Made by a program: the position numbers and the translations under genes. Below, one piece after another: positions 61,806 to 64,000 of a stretch of 64,000 nucleotides of DNA. Source of the DNA: Corynebacterium camporealensis. GTDB taxonomy: Bacteria; Actinomycetota; Actinomycetes; Mycobacteriales; Mycobacteriaceae. The notes below the pieces were generated by a model that saw only the letters and a program-made list of their open reading frames with translations, ran no database searches and was not told the origin of the DNA. Every line of letters starts with the position of its first letter. The stretch's first letter is position 1. The DNA is taken from NCBI RefSeq assembly GCF_000980815.1, contig NZ_CP011311.1, forward strand, positions 850,571 through 914,570, in the 5' to 3' direction.

Positions 61806-63302
61806 CTAATTCGAACGTCCGTTCCAAATATTGCTGATTAAGTCTGCGGCGCGCTTCAGCGGCTGTTTACCACTGGGCTTGTCGTAATTATGCGGCGTGC
61901 CATCCATGTTGATTTTGCCGTCGAGGGATTCCGGCGAGCCATCGGCAGTAATGTCGTCGGCAGCACTGTCCGGCGCAGCGTAATCCGGCTGCTCGAGCCA
62001 CAGCTCGCGCTTGTGTTCGCCTTGCTTTTCGGTATAGCGACCGACCAGATAACCGGCTACCGTAGCGAACTCGAGGTCGTTGGTGGTCGCCTCGCCAGAT
62101 TGCAACTTCATCATGTCCTGGACGTAGCGGAACGCCACGGCAATCATCGCGGCTGCAGGCACAGCAAGGAACGCACCGACCAGGTTGAACAGTGCACCAC
62201 CAACGGTCACAGACACCAGAACGATGACCGGATGCAGGTTCATAGCCTTGGACTGCAGCCATGGCGAGAGCACATTGCCCTCCAGCTGCTGGACCAGCAG
62301 CACCAGGCCCAAGACCAGCAGCGCCTCGGTAAAGCCGAGGGAGACCAGCGCAATCAGGACCGACAGCGCACCGGCGACGATGGCGCCGACGAAAGGAATA
62401 AAGCCTGCAATAAACGTGATGATCGCCAGGGCCATCGCCAGGGGCACGCCGATGAGGAAGAGGCCTAAGCCGATGAAGACGGCATCGATAAGCGAGACCA
62501 GTGCTTGGGCACGAATGAAACCGCCCAGGGTGTTCCAACCGCGGGTTAGAGCCTCAGTCAGGTGCCAGCCTGCGCGACGACCCGTCGCAGAACGCAGCCA
62601 GGGCAGGAAACGGTTGCCGTCTTTGAGGAAGAAGAAGGTCAACACAATCACGATGAACAACGTGATGACCAGGGAGGTCGCTGTGCTAATACCGCTAAAG
62701 ACTGAACCAGCGATAGCGCCAGCCTGTTCCTGGAGCCAGGAAGCAATCTCGTCGATAAACCGCCCCATATCCTCAGAATCGAGGTTAAGTGGCGGGCCCT
62801 GCGCCCACAGCTGGAGGCGCTGAATGCCCTCCACTGTCTGCAGGTACAGCGACTGCGACTGACGCACGAAATCTGGAGCAATAAAGACGAACAGCGCGCC
62901 AATGGCACCGAAGAACGTCAGCAACGCAATCAACGCTGCGAGTGCTGCCGGCACCTTCATCTTGCGCATCCACCGCGCAAACGGAGCCAGCACCGTACAA
63001 ATAATCAGTGCCAGCAGCATCGGCAGAATACCCTGCCAGAAGTTGCCCGCAAACTGGAAGACCACATAAAGCAGCAGGCAGATAATGATGAGGCGGATAG
63101 CCCACATCGAGGTACTCTTGATGACCTCGCCGACGACCACAGAGCGATCCACCTGATTTCCCGGCGGATGCGGTGAGACGTCCTCGAGGCTGCGGGTATC
63201 TACGTTCTCGTCGAACTTATCGCCCAAGGATGCTTCAGGCTGCTGATCGGAGGGGAGCTCCTCAGCATCCTTCTGGGCTTTCACAGGCTTCTGGGAATTC
63301 AC
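61806..63302 (-). CDS. AI-2E family transporter
   Basis: The 498-aa protein has a hydrophilic N-terminus of about 60 residues, eight TM helices, and a charged C-terminal tail of about 100 residues. The family core is visible as FIAGFIPFVGAIVAGALSVL near residue 298 and LVQQLEGNVLSPWLQSKAMNLHPVIVL near 345. Members export AI-2, some act as Na+/H+ antiporters (TM-type in Halobacillus), and most are uncharacterised. No luxS or quorum gene is nearby, so AI-2 transport should not be assumed. Confidence 0.88.
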   Translation of the reverse strand: MNSQKPVKAQKDAEELPSDQQPEASLGDKFDENVDTRSLEDVSPHPPGNQVDRSVVVGEVIKSTSMWAIRLIIICLLLYVVFQFAGNFWQGILPMLLALIICTVLAPFARWMRKMKVPAALAALIALLTFFGAIGALFVFIAPDFVRQSQSLYLQTVEGIQRLQLWAQGPPLNLDSEDMGRFIDEIASWLQEQAGAIAGSVFSGISTATSLVITLFIVIVLTFFFLKDGNRFLPWLRSATGRRAGWHLTEALTRGWNTLGGFIRAQALVSLIDAVFIGLGLFLIGVPLAMALAIITFIAGFIPFVGAIVAGALSVLIALVSLGFTEALLVLGLVLLVQQLEGNVLSPWLQSKAMNLHPVIVLVSVTVGGALFNLVGAFLAVPAAAMIAVAFRYVQDMMKLQSGEATTNDLEFATVAGYLVGRYTEKQGEHKRELWLEQPDYAAPDSAADDITADGSPESLDGKINMDGTPHNYDKPSGKQPLKRAADLISNIWNGRSN

Positions 63303-63349
63303 CCCACCATCTTGCCTTAAAACTAACCCGGTGCGTTAGGATTAGCCCC

Positions 63350-64000
63350 GTGAGTCTTACATTAGGAATCGTCGGCCTGCCTAACGTGGGCAAGTCCACG
63401 CTGTTTAATGCCCTGACCCGTTCTGAGATCCTGGCTGCGAACTACCCCTTCGCAACCATTGAGCCCAACGTAGGCTTGGTGGAATTGCAGGATGCTCGTC
63501 TCGACCGCTTGGCTGAGATGTTCAAGTCCGAGCGGATCCTGCCTGCGACTGTGTCCTTCGTGGACATCGCTGGCATCGTTGAGGGTGCTTCCAAGGGCGA
63601 GGGCATGGGCAACGCCTTCCTCGCTAATATTCGCGAAGCCGACGCAATCTGCCAAGTGGTGCGTGCATTTTCCGATGACAACGTCATCCACGTCGACGGC
63701 CAAGTCGACCCCGCACACGACATCTCCGTTATTAATACTGAGCTGATTCTCGCAGACCTGCAGACCATCGAAAAGGCTCTGCCGCGCCTGGAGAAGGAAG
63801 CTAAGAAGAACAAGGAACTCGCCGATACCGTCGAGGCCACCAAGAAGGCCCAGGAAATCCTGGAAGACGACCGCACTTTGTTTGCTGCTTCCAAGCAGGG
63901 TGAAATCGATTTGGCGCTCGTCCGCGAGCTGCACCTGATGACGGCCAAGCCGTTCCTCTACGTCTTCAACTCTGATGAAGCATTGCTTACCGATGACGCC
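63350..64000 (+). CDS. ychF: Ribosome-binding ATPase YchF (partial, C-terminus outside window)
   Basis: YchF/OLA1 is an Obg-related P-loop protein that prefers ATP over GTP and binds ribosomes. The visible 217 residues contain G1 GLPNVGKSTLFNALT, the PFATIEPN switch I region, FVDIAGIVEGASKGEGMGN as G3, and the helical insertion LQTIEKALPRLEKE. Family members lack a usual NKxD motif, and here NSDEALL is in its place. The GTG at 63350 is 7 nt after TAGGAT, suggesting a leaderless mRNA. The TGS domain lies outside the window. Confidence 0.95.
   Translation, partial: MSLTLGIVGLPNVGKSTLFNALTRSEILAANYPFATIEPNVGLVELQDARLDRLAEMFKSERILPATVSFVDIAGIVEGASKGEGMGNAFLANIREADAICQVVRAFSDDNVIHVDGQVDPAHDISVINTELILADLQTIEKALPRLEKEAKKNKELADTVEATKKAQEILEDDRTLFAASKQGEIDLALVRELHLMTAKPFLYVFNSDEALLTDDA

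Overview
The window is chromosomal DNA of a mycolic-acid actinobacterium, most likely a Corynebacterium that I cannot place to species. The evidence is a PorB-type porin precursor, a mycothiol S-conjugate amidase (mca), a LysI-type lysine permease, a long GapB-type glyceraldehyde-3-phosphate dehydrogenase, paired pth genes, high G+C housekeeping genes with many GTG starts, and a frequent leaderless-promoter layout (TANNNT box about 7 nt before the start codon). From memory, the order pth-rplY-prs-glmU-tetR-mfd-mazG-transglycosylase-eno-ftsB-DUF501-ppx, then greA-mca-uppS-coaA-glyA-phoH2-fum-glpX-DUF4245-xseBA-ispH-DUF6542-ychF, follows the conserved Corynebacteriales backbone (Mycobacterium tuberculosis Rv1014c to Rv1112).

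Layout. 1-9.4 kb: prfC (partial), pth, an MMPL-exporter/TetR operon with its own operator region, a nitronate monooxygenase-like gene, gapB, ppk2, an FAH-family hydrolase and a second pth. 9.4-16.5 kb: an HNH endonuclease gene behind two perfect DnaA boxes, rplY with a leader hairpin, a YkvI-type carrier whose start appears frameshifted, prs, glmU and an MFS carrier. 16.5-20.1 kb: a multicopper oxidase, a TRIC/UPF0126 membrane protein, then a low-G+C insert carrying a small-alarmone-synthetase-like gene that overlaps a 67-aa partner, ending near tRNA-Gln. 20.2-33.4 kb: tetR-mfd, nadA-nadC, lysI, mazG, porB-like, transglycosylase, eno, ftsB, DUF501, ppx and a tRNA with anticodon UAA. 33.4-38 kb: the accessory region, with a gene-poor stretch, a BAX-inhibitor-like membrane protein, a DUF3558-like lipoprotein followed by a PPE/EspB-like glycine-rich protein, and a small lipoprotein. 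38-50.5 kb: greA, DUF4307, mca, uppS, a flavodoxin, coaA, glyA (18-bp palindrome in its promoter), pabAB-pabC, DUF5997 divergent from an HTH-less LysR-like protein, an LGFP lipoprotein, PIN-PhoH and a GNAT. 50.5-64 kb: a TetR/DHA2 drug-efflux operon with three tandem operators, two palindromic intergenic elements, fumC, glpX, DUF4245, xseBA, ispH, DUF6542, rmuC, an AI-2E family carrier and ychF (partial).

How the genes fit together: central carbon metabolism (gapB, eno, fumC, glpX), polyphosphate turnover (ppk2, ppx), NAD synthesis (nadAC), folate/C1 metabolism (pabAB, pabC, glyA), envelope precursors (glmU, ispH, uppS), genome maintenance (mfd, xseAB, rmuC, mazG) and translation (prfC, two pth, rplY, ychF). 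The two most interesting accessory pieces are the candidate toxSAS-type toxin-antitoxin pair at 18.9-19.9 kb and the lipoprotein/PPE-like pair at 35.1-37.6 kb. Two unlinked TetR efflux operons share TTGCA/TGCAA half-sites with different spacers. No rRNA, CRISPR array, intact insertion sequence or prophage was seen.
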